Shown: positions 13,292 to 23,590 of the stretch, piece by piece
Layout of the letters: every line of letters begins with the position of its first letter
Numbering within the stretch: position 1 is the first letter of the stretch
DNA from: Chrysomallon squamiferum
Lineage: Eukaryota > Mollusca > Gastropoda > Neomphalida > Peltospiridae
Direction of reading: 5' to 3'
Assembly: GCA_012295275.1 (NCBI GenBank)
Contig: CM022672.1
Location: 30,394,559 to 30,432,058 of the forward strand
Length of the DNA: 37,500 nt
Notes under the pieces: model-generated
The model's input: the letters and a program-made list of their open reading frames with translations, nothing else
Database searches by the model: none
What the model was told of the DNA's origin: nothing
Program-made: the position numbers and the translations under genes

Positions 13292-13325
<34 letters not shown>
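13205..13325 (+). mobile_element. tRNA-like fragment followed by poly(T)
   Basis: GGGTTCGAACCCC at 13256-13268 is a very good B-box/T-loop match. The upstream CTCTAAATCGCAGAG (13222-13236) gives only a weak A-box, and the T-stem does not extend properly, so this is not a functional tRNA. A T run of about 32 (13294-13325) follows and would also stop Pol III. Confidence 0.4.
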
Positions 13326-13326
<1 letters not shown>

Positions 13327-13555
13327 AAATTTCTAATAGTTTAACATACTAACACTAAGATCGATTTAGACCAGTTTTATTTGTTTTATTTATTTATTTA
13401 TTTATTTATCTAAGAAAGATGGATAATCAACTTGTCACATACGTAGATGTAAGGTTTAATGTTTAAAAACCGCGGGTTCTCATACGACGTCTAAAAATGA
13501 GGTAAATTTACTCTCTGCGTACAGACTGACAATGATTTGTCCCACATGCTTTCAG
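13326..13555. other. Unique AT-rich DNA
   Basis: A short TTTA repeat (13381-13410). No gene is seen. Confidence 0.5.
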
Positions 13556-13822
13556 AAGGATTTCAGATTTGAGATGTGTTTTTGAGATAGACTGAGAATA
13601 GAATGTAAGTCTAAAAATGAAATCCATTTATATTTCATTTTACAGGTTATACAAATAGTCTGCAGGATTTTTTTATACCATATTTTTAATAATTTTGCAC
13701 GTTATAATGTTAGTGTATGCAAAACAATGATAAAAATGTAAGATATCTCTATTTCTGCTGTTCGGAAAATGTTTCGAACTTTGGAGCTTTTCGGATTTCG
13801 GAATTTCGGATTAGGGATCCAC
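13556..13822 (-). mobile_element. Dispersed repeat copy 1 (MITE-like)
   Basis: It is homologous, in reverse orientation, to 35280-35562. Shared landmarks in the same order are GGATCC near the end, TCCGAAAT-like motifs (here TTCGGATTTCGGAATTTCGG at 13792-13811), ATGCATACAC/GCATACACTA, CTGCAGACTATTTGTA, and ATTCTATTCTCAG/ATCCTATTCTTAG. No coding frame is present and the length is about 265 bp. This suggests a short non-autonomous DNA transposon. No terminal inverted repeat or target-site duplication could be confirmed by eye. Confidence 0.65.
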
Positions 13823-14160
13823 AGACATTATACTGACGTTTGTATTCTAGTATACTATAGGTCACCATAAATATACAGTTTACAATAATTCTGTTTTAAC
13901 GTTTCCGAACCGCATCAAGTCATAAACATTTTTCCGTTGCTGGTCTATCTGTTTTTTTAAAAGAAAAATTAAAACTGTAGCCTGAAATCAATACTGTTTT
14001 GAGCATAACTGTTTCTTAATAGAAAGACTTAAAAATGATTTCATTCTCAGAAGGTCTTATTAATAAAACAATCAGAAAAAATGACTGAAATTATCACCTG
14101 AGGCAAAAGATATATTATAATAAAGTTTTATTTATAAATACTTAATTAATCTCACACACA
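13823..14160. other. Unique AT-rich DNA
   Basis: No gene or repeat recognised. Confidence 0.5.
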
Positions 14161-14264
14161 CGTATGTGTTTATGTGTGTGTGTGTGTGTGGTATCTGTGT
14201 GTATGTACGTATATACGTATGTATATATGTACCTATGTATGTATGTGGATGTGTGTGTATGTAC

Positions 14265-14297
<33 letters not shown>

Positions 14298-14345
14298 GTT
14301 TTATATATATATAAAAATATTTGTATGTATGTATATATGTATTTC
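14160..14345 (+). repeat. TG/TATG/(TA)n simple sequence
   Basis: TG (14173-14190), TATG and a TA run (14265-14287) with further TA-rich blocks. Confidence 0.92.
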
Positions 14346-15240
14346 TATCTGTATTTCCTTGCAAAAAATATATAATAACGATATGACAACTTTCAATACA
14401 ACTTTGCTTCTTGTCAGTTCAGACGTAGGCGTCAAGGACAAAGACGCAGGAGTAGTTGTAGGATCGTCTGCAGTAACAATTATAACACATCGCGAGGTCA
14501 ACTCGAGTCCTTTATCAAGTTAATGATGTGTGTATTAGTTTTACCCTAATAGATAAATATATTACCTTCGTAACGAGCTGTTTAAAATTAACTGTAGGAC
14601 AGATGTTGTTGTTGAAATCATGTAGAAAATTTCGCCCATGGACATTTTGATGACAAAAGATCAAATGATGCTCGTTAATTCCGATGCGTCACTTTTGTTC
14701 AAGAATGTTCATATTGAAATGAACCTCCGGTGAAACGGAGAAAGAACGTTAATGTATTCTGCACATTTTCATTTGAGTTTCTTGATTCATAAGTTCTTAG
14801 TTTCCCCTCCAATCTTATTAAGGAGAAACATTTTTAAAAATATCTCACCACTGCATTTTCTTTTGCAGTCGTGACGTCACATCGTTGACGAGGAACCAGT
14901 TCGTTCTTAAGTTTCTTCTGCTGGTATCTGAAAAAAATGACGTCACGACTTCCAGTTACGAATGTATTATAGCGCGTTATTTTATTTTGGTTGCAGCGCC
15001 TAAAATAATAAAACATTAAGATGGAAGTTTAAGAATTCTATTAGACCACTTATTCATATCGACAGAGGTATACGTTAAGATTATAGAATATTATACAGCT
15101 TTTATTACTATATCTATATTTCTGGTTCACAGTTGGCCCACATGTGTGGCAAACAAAACCATGGATTATCTGAACATGGCGCATATGGTAGTGTTAGTTA
15201 TGTTAAATAGTTAGAAAAAAACGAGTCTTCTATATCTAAC
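14346..15240. other. Unique DNA with an inverted CRE pair
   Basis: No gene is supported. Short frames at 14329-14523 and 14834-15016 have no recognisable motif. The notable element is the inverted repeat at 14867-14950, listed separately. Confidence 0.5.
14867..14950. promoter_or_regulatory. 13-bp inverted repeat carrying two TGACGTCA sites
   Basis: AGTCGTGACGTCA at 14867-14879 and TGACGTCACGACT at 14938-14950 are perfect reverse complements with a 58-bp loop. Each arm holds a whole CRE-type palindrome extended by GTCG/CGAC. The same 14-bp ATGACGTCACGACT also occurs at 31116-31129. Confidence 0.55.
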
Positions 15241-15254
15241 TCGTTACATGAAAC

Positions 15255-15360
15255 TCTCTCTCTCTCTGACTTTATTTCACTCTGATTCTTTCTCTCTCTC
15301 TCTCTCTGAATCTCTTTCTGTCTCTCTCTCTCCCACCGCCTCTACCCCTCTCTCTCCCCA
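15255..15360 (+). repeat. Degenerate (CT)n array
   Basis: CT-rich sequence with several interruptions. It is older or less expanded than the pure arrays elsewhere. Confidence 0.9.
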
Positions 15361-15648
15361 ATTTACTCATCTTTAGGCTGTTGATGTCTTATAATATCTA
15401 CATCTGCGACACTACTTACGTGATTAGAGTAACAGCTCGTGTGTTTTGATGTGGCTAAGTGTTAACACCACTTCAAATCAGATCAAAGTCTATTAAAGAA
15501 GAAAACGTGCGCGTTCAGTGGTCCTAATAGTTCTGTTTACCAGCCGCACATCACTTAGCGACACCTGCATCAAAGTGCACGGAGTATGCCTTGCTGTTGT
15601 AAGTAATTATGCTGCTAATGGGAGAAGAAAAAAAAACAAAGAGAGAAA
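15361..15648. other. Unique intergenic DNA
   Basis: No gene recognised. It ends in A-rich sequence. Confidence 0.5.
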
Positions 15649-15690
15649 AAAATAAAATAAAATAAAATAAAATAAAATAAAATAAAAGGA
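15649..15690 (+). repeat. (AAAAT)n pentanucleotide microsatellite
   Basis: About eight near-perfect units. Confidence 0.95.
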
Positions 15691-15756
15691 AAAACGAAAA
15701 AAAAGAAGACTGGGAAGATGTTCGAATTTCAGAATGGTTTATAATCACGGTAAGTT

Positions 15757-15985
15757 ACTACTACTACTACTACAGCAACAACTAATAATAATAGTAACAA
15801 CAAGAACAAGTAGAACAATAACAACACCAACAACAGCATCAACAACAGCATCATCAACAACAACAACAATAATAGTAATAATTACAATCATCGTCATCAT
15901 CATCGTCGTCATCATTATCATCATCGATCTCATCATTATTATCATCATAATCGACCTCATCATCACCATCATCATCATCATTATA
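15757..15985 (+). repeat. TAC/AAC/(CAT)n trinucleotide array
   Basis: Three triplet classes in sequence: TAC (15757-15773), AAC/AAT (15774-15880), CAT/CGT (15885-15983). The Asp- and Met-rich minus frames are repeat translations. Confidence 0.93.
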
Positions 15986-16690
15986 ACCCGAGTTCGATAG
16001 TGTGGTTGAACAGAAAACACATTGTACAGAGAATTCAATTAAACTGCACTGATACAGTTTCATTAATAAAGAATAACAAAATGTGCTGATCGTTTTAAGC
16101 GAAGCAAATCACGTTTTATCAGTCAGTCAAATAACGTCATTTATATCTTGTTTACAAACAGCAAGGAATTTGGTTACAAACCATAAATCAACTCGCTGAA
16201 TACCAATGACAGATTTCACTCGACGAGAATCGTCTTCGCTAATGCTATTAGACGTCTGCCGCTCATTGCGATATTCGGGAAAGTTCGCCGTTTGGCGTCG
16301 TTTAATTAAAATTAATTTCCGTGGAGACGCGAAGATTTAAATTCCGTAAACTCTTCCGCGGCTGGTCGTCACCGTAAAGTCCCGAAGGCATCGTTCGGGT
16401 GACAGTGTAAACGTGTCGGCTTAATTTCCACGAAAACAGACGATTCTAGGGTGTGTCTCTGAACGGCAGTTTTTGGAACATTTCGTTAATGTTACGGAAC
16501 GCTTCGAGAAACAGGTTTATGGAGAGTCGTAGGAGGATATATCAGAAATGAAAGCTTTCTGCTAAATAGGTTCTTGCTAAAATAGTTTATTTTTATTTAA
16601 TTTGAACTGTTTTCTGTACTCTTATACTCTTGAACATTTATATCGGTGAATGACACCAATAATAACAAATAAATAAAAATAAAAATAAAA
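15986..16690. other. Unique DNA containing a CpG-rich island
   Basis: The stretch 16190-16450 is free of simple repeats and rich in CpG compared with its neighbours. It contains a CCCGAA...TTCGGG inverted repeat at 16381-16399 and a TTTAATTAAAATTAATTT block near 16300. No open frame crosses it, so it is more likely non-coding. A conserved regulatory element is possible. Confidence 0.5.
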
Positions 16691-16830
16691 AGTAGTAGTA
16701 GTTGTACTAGTTGTAGTAGTAGTTGTATAACAGCTGTAGCAGTAACACTCCAGTGACTATGGCAGTAATAATAGCAAATAACAATGATGATGATGATGAT
16801 GATAACACTTTGTATAAATAGATAAATAAA
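16691..16830 (+). repeat. GTA and GAT simple sequence
   Basis: GTA/GTT triplets (16691-16770) then GAT and ATAA units. Confidence 0.85.
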
Positions 16831-17025
16831 TTTTGTCATTGTCTATCTCCTGTGATCAGAAAGAATGACGTCTGGCAGTATGAAGAACAGATGACATCGG
16901 AAACAGCAATAAATGTATTCACATCACAGACAATCGATTATCACTTTTAAATGATTTTAAAATGTGTTGTTTGCGTGATGTCTGGTGTACAATGTAAACA
17001 TGTTTGTGGAAAAGAAAGTCACTAT

Positions 17026-17127
<102 letters not shown>

Positions 17128-17131
17128 ATCA

Positions 17132-17740
17132 CTAATTAGATGACATCATTTAGAAACAAGACGTTCTTTTTGGGGACAGTCTACATGACCGCAATGAAAA
17201 GAAAGAAAACAAAATATTTGCTCTGATTAGACAAGGTAGGTCACACCAACCCGTTATGGCTGTGTATAACACATTTAACAGTCTGCATGTTTAGTATACG
17301 TAATAACACAGTCTAACACGACAGAACAATCACCTCAGACTTTGTTTATCTTCACTAAGGACACAGCAGTGACATTCTGAAAATGGAAGCCTAAAAGTCC
17401 AATAATAACAACAAAATATTAAATATCGAGTTGCTTTAATAATTATTATCCCAGAAGACAGTCAGATGTTTAGTCAGTCAAATATCAGCATAGAGTAAAT
17501 TTTCTCTCAGGCACAAGTAAACGAATTTGAACTCAGACTTTAAGTTATTTTGTTTAAAATATCCAGTCTTTAAGTTAATTTGCACTGGGGTGGTACATGT
17601 ATGGTATATCGATATAATTTTTATTGTACATTCTAAACCACATATTTAAAAAAAAAAAAAAAATAACCCACTTAATTCAGGAAATTAAAATAGATTTTGG
17701 GTTTGAATCTGTAGGTATTAATCTAAATATAACCACACAA
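17132..17740. other. Unique AT-rich DNA
   Basis: No gene recognised. It contains poly(A) at 17647-17662. Confidence 0.5.
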
Positions 17741-17824
17741 ACGTTTTTAACGGAAGCTGAATTTAAATATTTTCTTTCCTGGTGTTTTTGTTTTGGATTA
17801 AACTCACGTACTGACCTATTTTCG
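17741..17824 (+). repeat. Dispersed repeat, copy A
   Basis: Matches the reverse complement of 20071-20173. The block 17803-17824 is identical over 22 bp to the complement of 20071-20092, and TTTCCTGGTGTTT (17775-17787) and GGAAG (17752) keep order and spacing. Identity is lower outside the core. Element class unknown. Confidence 0.75.
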
Positions 17825-17879
17825 ATTGTCGTTGTAAATAAACGACTTTAGCTAATGGTAAAATGTTTATCCAGATCAT

Positions 17880-18110
17880 TGTGTGTGGTATTTTTTTGTG
17901 TGCATGTTTGTTTGTGTGTGTGTGTGTTTTTGTGTTTGTGTGTGTTTTGTGTTTGGGTGTTTAGGCGTACATGTTTGTTGTATTTATAAGCGTGCGTGCG
18001 CGTGTTTGTTTGCACGTAAGTAAAAACGTGAAAGGAGAAACCTTTTCAGAAATGTTCGATTGATGCTAATAATAAAAAAACACACACACACACACACAAG
18101 AAAAAAATAA
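17880..18110 (+). repeat. GT-rich then CA simple sequence
   Basis: Degenerate GT/GTTT repeats (17880-18005) and a CA run (18080-18098). Between them is ordinary AT-rich sequence. Confidence 0.85.
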
Positions 18111-18470
18111 TAACGTCAGAAAAAGAAAATTATAGAAAGGAATTTAAAGAAAAAGAAACGAATGGAGAAAAAGGAAATTCAAACATCAAACAACATCATC
18201 ACAATGACAACGCACAACAATGACATCGACTGTGATAACAACGACTGCAAGGATAACAGAACAATACGGAACTCAATTTACAACGGTAGTGAAGCATGGT
18301 AATTTCTTATTAGTAATTTGTGTTTGAAATATTTTCTGTTAGATGTAAACTCAAATTATGTTATAGGCTCCCTATAGACTGATCCTGGCTCCATTGTGTT
18401 ATTGAAAACAGTTAATTTGATAAGAAAAAAAAGTCATTTGGAAATAGAACGACATAATTATAAAAACAAC
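18111..18470. other. A-rich intergenic DNA
   Basis: Purine-rich low complexity and AAC/ATG triplets (18185-18290). No gene. Confidence 0.5.
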
Positions 18471-18472
18471 AT

Positions 18473-19112
18473 CTTCTACTACTACTGGTACACAATTACT
18501 ACTACAACTACTAAAACAGAACAAAATCTACGTCTTTTATTATTACTACTACTGCCACTATTGTGTACAATAATTACTACAAGGGTTACATCAACAACTA
18601 CTACTACTGCTATACAATTACTGCTAAAATTAGTTAGAACTAGTTATGCTAATTCTACTACGAATACAACTACTACACCAACAGCTGTTACTACTACTAC
18701 TGTAGCTACCACTGCTACTATTACTACATCTACTACTACTGCAACTATTATTATAACTAGATTTTACTACCAAAAATGGTTCTACTGCTGTTTATAGCCT
18801 AATTATTACAACTATTAATGCTGCAACAACAGTAACAATTACTGCTACCTCTAAAGGATTCACTACTATTACTATGCCATACTTATTACATTACACTTGT
18901 TACTACGTCCACTACAGTTACTATTAATAGAAACATAATTACTACTACTATTAAGACTATTACGGTTACTATAACAAATAAAACAGCACCATTACAACTA
19001 CTGTACATCACAAAAACAAAAACAATAACAACAATAATAACTACACATAGTAACGACTACAATTATTACTATGCTACAACAACAACTACTACTGCTATAA
19101 TACCACTTTGAT
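18473..19112 (+). repeat. Degenerate TAC/AAC trinucleotide array
   Basis: About 640 bp dominated by TAC, ACA and TAT triplets. The Thr/Leu-rich 133-codon frame is its translation. Confidence 0.92.
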
Positions 19113-19129
19113 GTTTTTAAATTGATTTT

Positions 19130-19276
19130 TATTAGTAGTAGTACTAGTAGCTGTAGTAATAGTAGGAGTAGTTTTAGTAGTTGTAATAGTTAACATTAAT
19201 AACACTAGCAGTACTAGCTGTAGTGGCAGTACTATTAGGTGTAACAGTAATAGTAGTTGTGTAGGTAATAGATAGT
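19130..19276 (-). repeat. GTA trinucleotide array, complement of the preceding block
   Basis: The triplet class flips to GTA/GTT within 20 bp of the end of the TAC array, so 18473-19276 is self-complementary by composition and could fold back. Confidence 0.9.
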
Positions 19277-19765
19277 GAAGTAACGTAGTAATTAACCAAA
19301 CAAAATAATTAAAGATTCACTGGCCTATCAGCTCCATCACCAATTGACCAGCTGGTCCGAATGATTGGACATACAGAGGGGTGAATGACCTATCAGCGTA
19401 ACGAAGTATAAAATTAGACATTTTCACGGTGTTCGCTAGCCGGAAACAAACTTTATTTTATCTAGAAAAAAAAACCTATGAGTAAGCGTCAGAGACATTG
19501 GAAGCAGACGGTCTGTTAAAAATACGTCTCGTTTTTTAAACGGAATCTTTCAACGCGACTATTTTTCTTGTGTTTGTTACGCTGCTAATTGAGTTCTTCT
19601 GTTTTGTTGTGTGTTGAATAGAACGAGTAATAAGGTGTCTAAAGAAAAAAGATATAAATAAAAAGATCCTCTAATGAACTGTACAAAAAAAAAATAATAA
19701 TAATACTTTGTGTGAAAAATAAACTATCACAACCATCATTTTTCAGATGACCTTACTCAACTTTT
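19277..19765. other. Unique intergenic DNA
   Basis: No gene recognised. The 19320-19420 stretch is less AT-rich. Confidence 0.5.
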
Positions 19766-19766
19766 T

Positions 19767-19768
<2 letters not shown>

Positions 19769-19816
<48 letters not shown>

Positions 19817-19870
19817 CATATATGTATGTATGTACGTATTTATTTATTTATTTATTTATTTATTTATTTT
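19769..19870 (+). repeat. (TA)n, TATG and (TTTA)n
   Basis: TA (19769-19803), TATG units, then TTTA (19839-19869). Confidence 0.95.
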
Positions 19871-19905
19871 CAAGCTGCTGAGACATTTTTATTTAAATAT
19901 TTTTC

Positions 19906-19953
19906 AAACTTTTTTTTTTTTCAAGAACATTTTTTTTTTTTTCAAGAACATTT
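19906..19953 (+). repeat. Tandem poly(T)-CAAGAACAT duplication
   Basis: T12-13 followed by CAAGAACAT occurs twice in direct succession, a duplication of about 22 bp. Confidence 0.85.
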
Positions 19954-20070
19954 AAACTATAAATCCACAGAAAGCTATTTACTTCCTGCATCATTTGCAT
20001 AAACATTTACTCCATTCACTGAAGTGGTTTAATTTTCATGTTGGTAGAACCTTGTAATTAGGAGCATCTG

Positions 20071-20173
20071 CGAAAATAGGTCAGTACGTGAGATTTCTCC
20101 AAAATGAAGCAAACACCAGGAAACAGAGAAAACTAAATATTCAAATTGGATTTCTTCCGATAAAAAAGGTTTT
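20071..20173 (-). repeat. Dispersed repeat, copy B
   Basis: Reverse-complement partner of 17741-17824, about 2.3 kb away. Together they are a second inverted pair in the window. Confidence 0.75.
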
Positions 20174-20321
20174 GGGGACATCGACACAGAGTTTCGTAAA
20201 CAGAATTTCTTTAATTAATGGTAAATTTCGATACTGATTAAAATTTGAATGTCTGTCTGTCTGTCTATCGAAATATCTGTATCTGTCAATCCATCTATCT
20301 ATCTCTCAATCTGTCTATCGC

Positions 20322-20325
<4 letters not shown>

Positions 20326-20403
<78 letters not shown>
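20326..20403 (+). repeat. (CT)n microsatellite
   Basis: A pure 78-bp run preceded by CTGT/CTAT units (20248-20325). Confidence 0.98.
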
Positions 20404-20406
<3 letters not shown>

Positions 20407-20565
20407 TTTGAACGGGTGTTTATATATTATAATATTATGGTTAATCTCACATACTGCTACAAGTGCCGGAGATTAAACTCGCCATGTCTCAGTTTTTAAA
20501 CTTCTCTCTCTAATCTTATGTCATTTCTCAGCAGTAAAGAAAAACAAATCTGTCATTATTCTGTC

Positions 20566-20671
20566 GTGAGAAACTGTACAATTGTTTCGACTAAACAAAG
20601 TCTGGTGTATTTCTTGTAGTGAGAAACTGTACAATTGTTTCGACCAAACACAGTCTGGTGTATTTCTTGTA
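20566..20671 (+). repeat. Recent 53-bp tandem duplication
   Basis: Units 20566-20618 and 20619-20671 both begin GTGAGAAACTGTACAATTGT and end GTGTATTTCTTGTA. They differ at only two positions. Confidence 0.95.
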
Positions 20672-21470
20672 GTAAGCGAGAATTAGCTGGCTTCACCTAC
20701 CTTTTTCTTCTTCTTCTTTCTATTTTTTAAATGAACAACAAATCCTTTGATTTTTCTATTTAGCGCGTAATCCAAAAGTCATCCCCCCCCTTAAAAAACA
20801 ACAACTAAAAAAAAAAACAACAACAAAAAAACCCAAAACAAAACAGACCTATATCTACATGACGTCATCTAATTATTGACGTCATACTGGCACTATATGG
20901 AAAGATTATATTATCTTGAGAACTTTTAATATTTTAATGAAAACAACTTTTGAACTTATAGGAATTTAAATATGTACTACGATGGTTTTTCTTCTTCTGC
21001 ACAGTTACCATAGAAACACAGCTCAACACACCATAAGTATCTTTATATATTTGTGTACGGTAAGTTATTTTCCACAAATATTGTAACTATCAACTCGTAT
21101 TGAATATCAACTATAAATGCTCTCTGTATAATAGTATACGCGGTTCTCTAAGGCTCTGTAAATTTCTCTTGGCATAGTGCTTAGTGTACGATACTGCATG
21201 TTTTGATATGAATTAATGTATAATTACTTTTTATTCTTCAAATAATCGTTTCTCTTTTTGTTTATCTGTGTCGTCCATTTTTATTCCATTCCGTGTCAAA
21301 GTAAAACATCACATGACACCAGACTCTGCCACTGGGTTTCACGTCATAATCACAGCGCCATTTTTATTTAGTTTTTATAGCACATTGTATCATCTGTATC
21401 AAACCGTGCTTACGGCGTTTAGCCACGTGATTCTAATCTCTGTTTTGTAACGCTACATCAAAGCAATGTC
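20672..21470. other. Unique DNA with a CRE pair
   Basis: TGACGTCA at 20860-20867 and 20877-20884, 17 bp apart. An 88-codon span around 21268-21450 is open but has no recognisable motif. No gene is supported. Confidence 0.5.
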
Positions 21471-21471
21471 G

Positions 21472-21540
21472 TTACACACATACATACATACATACATACA
21501 TACATACATACATACATACATACATACATACATACATACA

Positions 21541-21604
<64 letters not shown>

Positions 21605-21625
21605 CATACATACATACATATGTTG
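21472..21625 (+). repeat. (ATAC)n microsatellite
   Basis: About 150 bp of CATA units with two TATA interruptions near 21570 and 21597. A TA run at 21630-21650 follows. Confidence 0.98.
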
Positions 21626-21651
21626 TTATATATATATATATATATATATAA

Positions 21652-21769
21652 CAACAACAAAAACAGAAAAGAACACCAAAAAAAAAAAAACCAAGAGAAA
21701 AACAACAACAAAGAAAACAAAAACATATAACAACAAATAATAAAAAAATACGGAATGAAAACAATTAAG

Positions 21770-21804
<35 letters not shown>

Positions 21805-21835
21805 AAAAAAAAAAAAAAAAATTTTTTTTTAAATA
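21652..21835 (+). repeat. A-rich low-complexity block with poly(A)/poly(T) junction
   Basis: CAACAA/AAAC repeats, then poly(A) at about 21771-21821 (with one T), then T8-9. The A/T junction is self-complementary. Confidence 0.9.
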
Positions 21836-22132
21836 AATGTAAATATACGTTATATGATGTTGTATAGTTCTGTACTTCATTTTAACTATTAGTTGTTACT
21901 GTCAGAACAATATGGTATATAATTTACGTCACTGAACAATAATTTGAAGAAATCGTAAAAAAAACACCCAAAACCCAAAAACAAATTCTTGTTTTCATAT
22001 CACGTTTATCTAAAGCCTTCATGTGACATTTAATTGTATAGACCTGAACATGGAATAACAAATTTTATATTATAACACACTACAGACTATACCATTCCAT
22101 ATTATTATAATATTATAAAATAAAGTAATTAA
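21836..22132. other. Unique AT-rich DNA
   Basis: No gene recognised. Confidence 0.5.
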
Positions 22133-22386
22133 ATGTCATCATGCACGTTGTTAAAGGTCCAAAAATATTCCGAAATCGTGATGCAGAACCTCTTTGCCAA
22201 ATGTCACCACCGTGCCTATCAAAGCTCCATCAAAGATCAATTTCATTTTTCTTGTTTCGTCTGCTACAACATCATTAACAAACGCGACGAACGAAACCGT
22301 GTCTGACAGAGCTACTCAACAACGAGACACAAAAAGCACTGTACGAGCTATTGCTATGCGCAAAGAACTGTAATGACGACATTTAA
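22133..22386 (+). pseudogene. Possible broken small protein gene or exon
   Basis: Not recognised as any family. A 57-codon frame starts at ATG 22133 (an internal ATG lies at 22181) and stops at TGA 22304-22306. It has Cys/His spacing suggestive of a small zinc-binding domain (FAKCHHRAY, then HFSCFVCYN) and a basic end (KRDERNR). Immediately after, another frame carries a protein-like segment (TELLNNETQKALYELLLCAK) to TAA 22384-22386, as if one frameshift split a single product. Local GC is higher than in the flanks. It could equally be a chance open frame in a non-coding unique region. No splice sites were established. Confidence 0.25.
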
Positions 22387-23195
22387 CGTAAATAAAAAGA
22401 TTCAATATTCTTCACAGAAAATGTTCTCACGAGCGATTTATTCACAAAGCTTAGCCGAGTGCAAACAACACAGCTAAGTAGCGGTGAGGATTTTAGATAG
22501 AAAAAAAAAAAAAAAAAAAAAAAAGAAACGAATAATTTTCGCCTAAATGGAAATAAAAATTTGTTACAAAAAGAGTGCCAGTTACGTGTAAGAATAGCAA
22601 TAAATGTTTTATTAGAGTTGGTTTAGTACAGAAAAGTAATAGACTGATTCTTATATATAAATATTGGCACTTAGAAATAATTGGGTCAGCTCAGTACTTA
22701 TTTACAAGATCAAAAACTATATCATTTATCTATTAAGCAAAACGACAATTTAACACAGAAAATAAAAAAAAAAAAATAAAGAAAAGGAAAAAGAATGAAA
22801 AAGATAATAATAATAAAAATAAATAAAACATCAAATCACTGATACAGAAACGAAAATAAAAAGCGATAAAAATAATGAAAATAAATAAAATAACACTAAC
22901 AGAGTAAGTAACAGTTAAAACTCCATATTAACTGTTAAAGTAAAAACTATTAAGGTGATGTTAAATGTGGTTTAAATGTTTAGGATGCGTGACTGAGCAT
23001 GATAAATGTAAGATCGCTCACTGGGCTATTTTCCCGTTCCAGACAGTGGCTCACTGCTGATTGTCAGTGTAGTCGTCGTGGTACGTTTTTTTCGTGTTGG
23101 CGGAGACGTGTGTGTAAAAGAAGGCGTGTTTGATGAGTAAGAAGAGAAACTCATGGTTTGCTGACAGTGTCTTTTGTTTTTGAATCATTCTCATT
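22387..23195. other. Unique AT-rich DNA
   Basis: Poly(A) at 22501-22524 and A-rich low complexity at 22750-22890. No gene recognised. Confidence 0.5.
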
Positions 23196-23196
23196 T

Positions 23197-23285
23197 TGTT
23201 ATGTTATGTTATATAATGTTACGTTATGTTACGCTATGTTATGTTGTGCTATACTATGCTATGCTATGCAATGTATGTATGTATT
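23197..23285 (+). repeat. Degenerate (TTATG)n / (CTATG)n pentanucleotide array
   Basis: About 15 five-base units that drift from GTTAT to GCTAT along the array, ending in TATG. Confidence 0.9.
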
Positions 23286-23328
23286 TGAATACACATTAAA
23301 GAAAGGCAACTTTTGATTCTTCAAAAAA

Positions 23329-23329
<1 letters not shown>

Positions 23330-23413
<84 letters not shown>

Positions 23414-23465
23414 CAGATAGATAGACAGATATAAGATAGATAGATAAATAAATAAATAAAAAAAT
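23330..23465 (+). repeat. (AAT)n(GATA)n(AATA)n compound array
   Basis: AAT (23331-23375), GATA/GACA (23376-23447) and AAAT units. Directly adjacent to a SINE-like relic. Confidence 0.97.
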
Positions 23466-23519
23466 AATAATTAATTTTCATATGTACAACACTGAGTAAT
23501 ATAAAACTGTTCGGAATAA

Positions 23520-23590
23520 ATTCTGTCTTACGGCTTTTGGACAGTCGAACTCGCAACCTACAGCGCTTCAGACGAACAACGTGTCACTTA
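23520..23590 (-). mobile_element. tRNA-derived SINE-like fragment
   Basis: On the minus strand GTCTGAAGCGCTGTAGGTTG followed by CGAGTTCGACTGTCC gives an anticodon-arm to T-arm order with a B-box at about 23540-23552. An (AAT)/(GATA) array lies about 55 bp downstream of its 3' side. No A-box is evident. Confidence 0.45.

Noticed and set aside
21472-21625. A CRISPR-like array
   Set aside because: The spacing is a uniform 4-bp microsatellite with no separate spacers.
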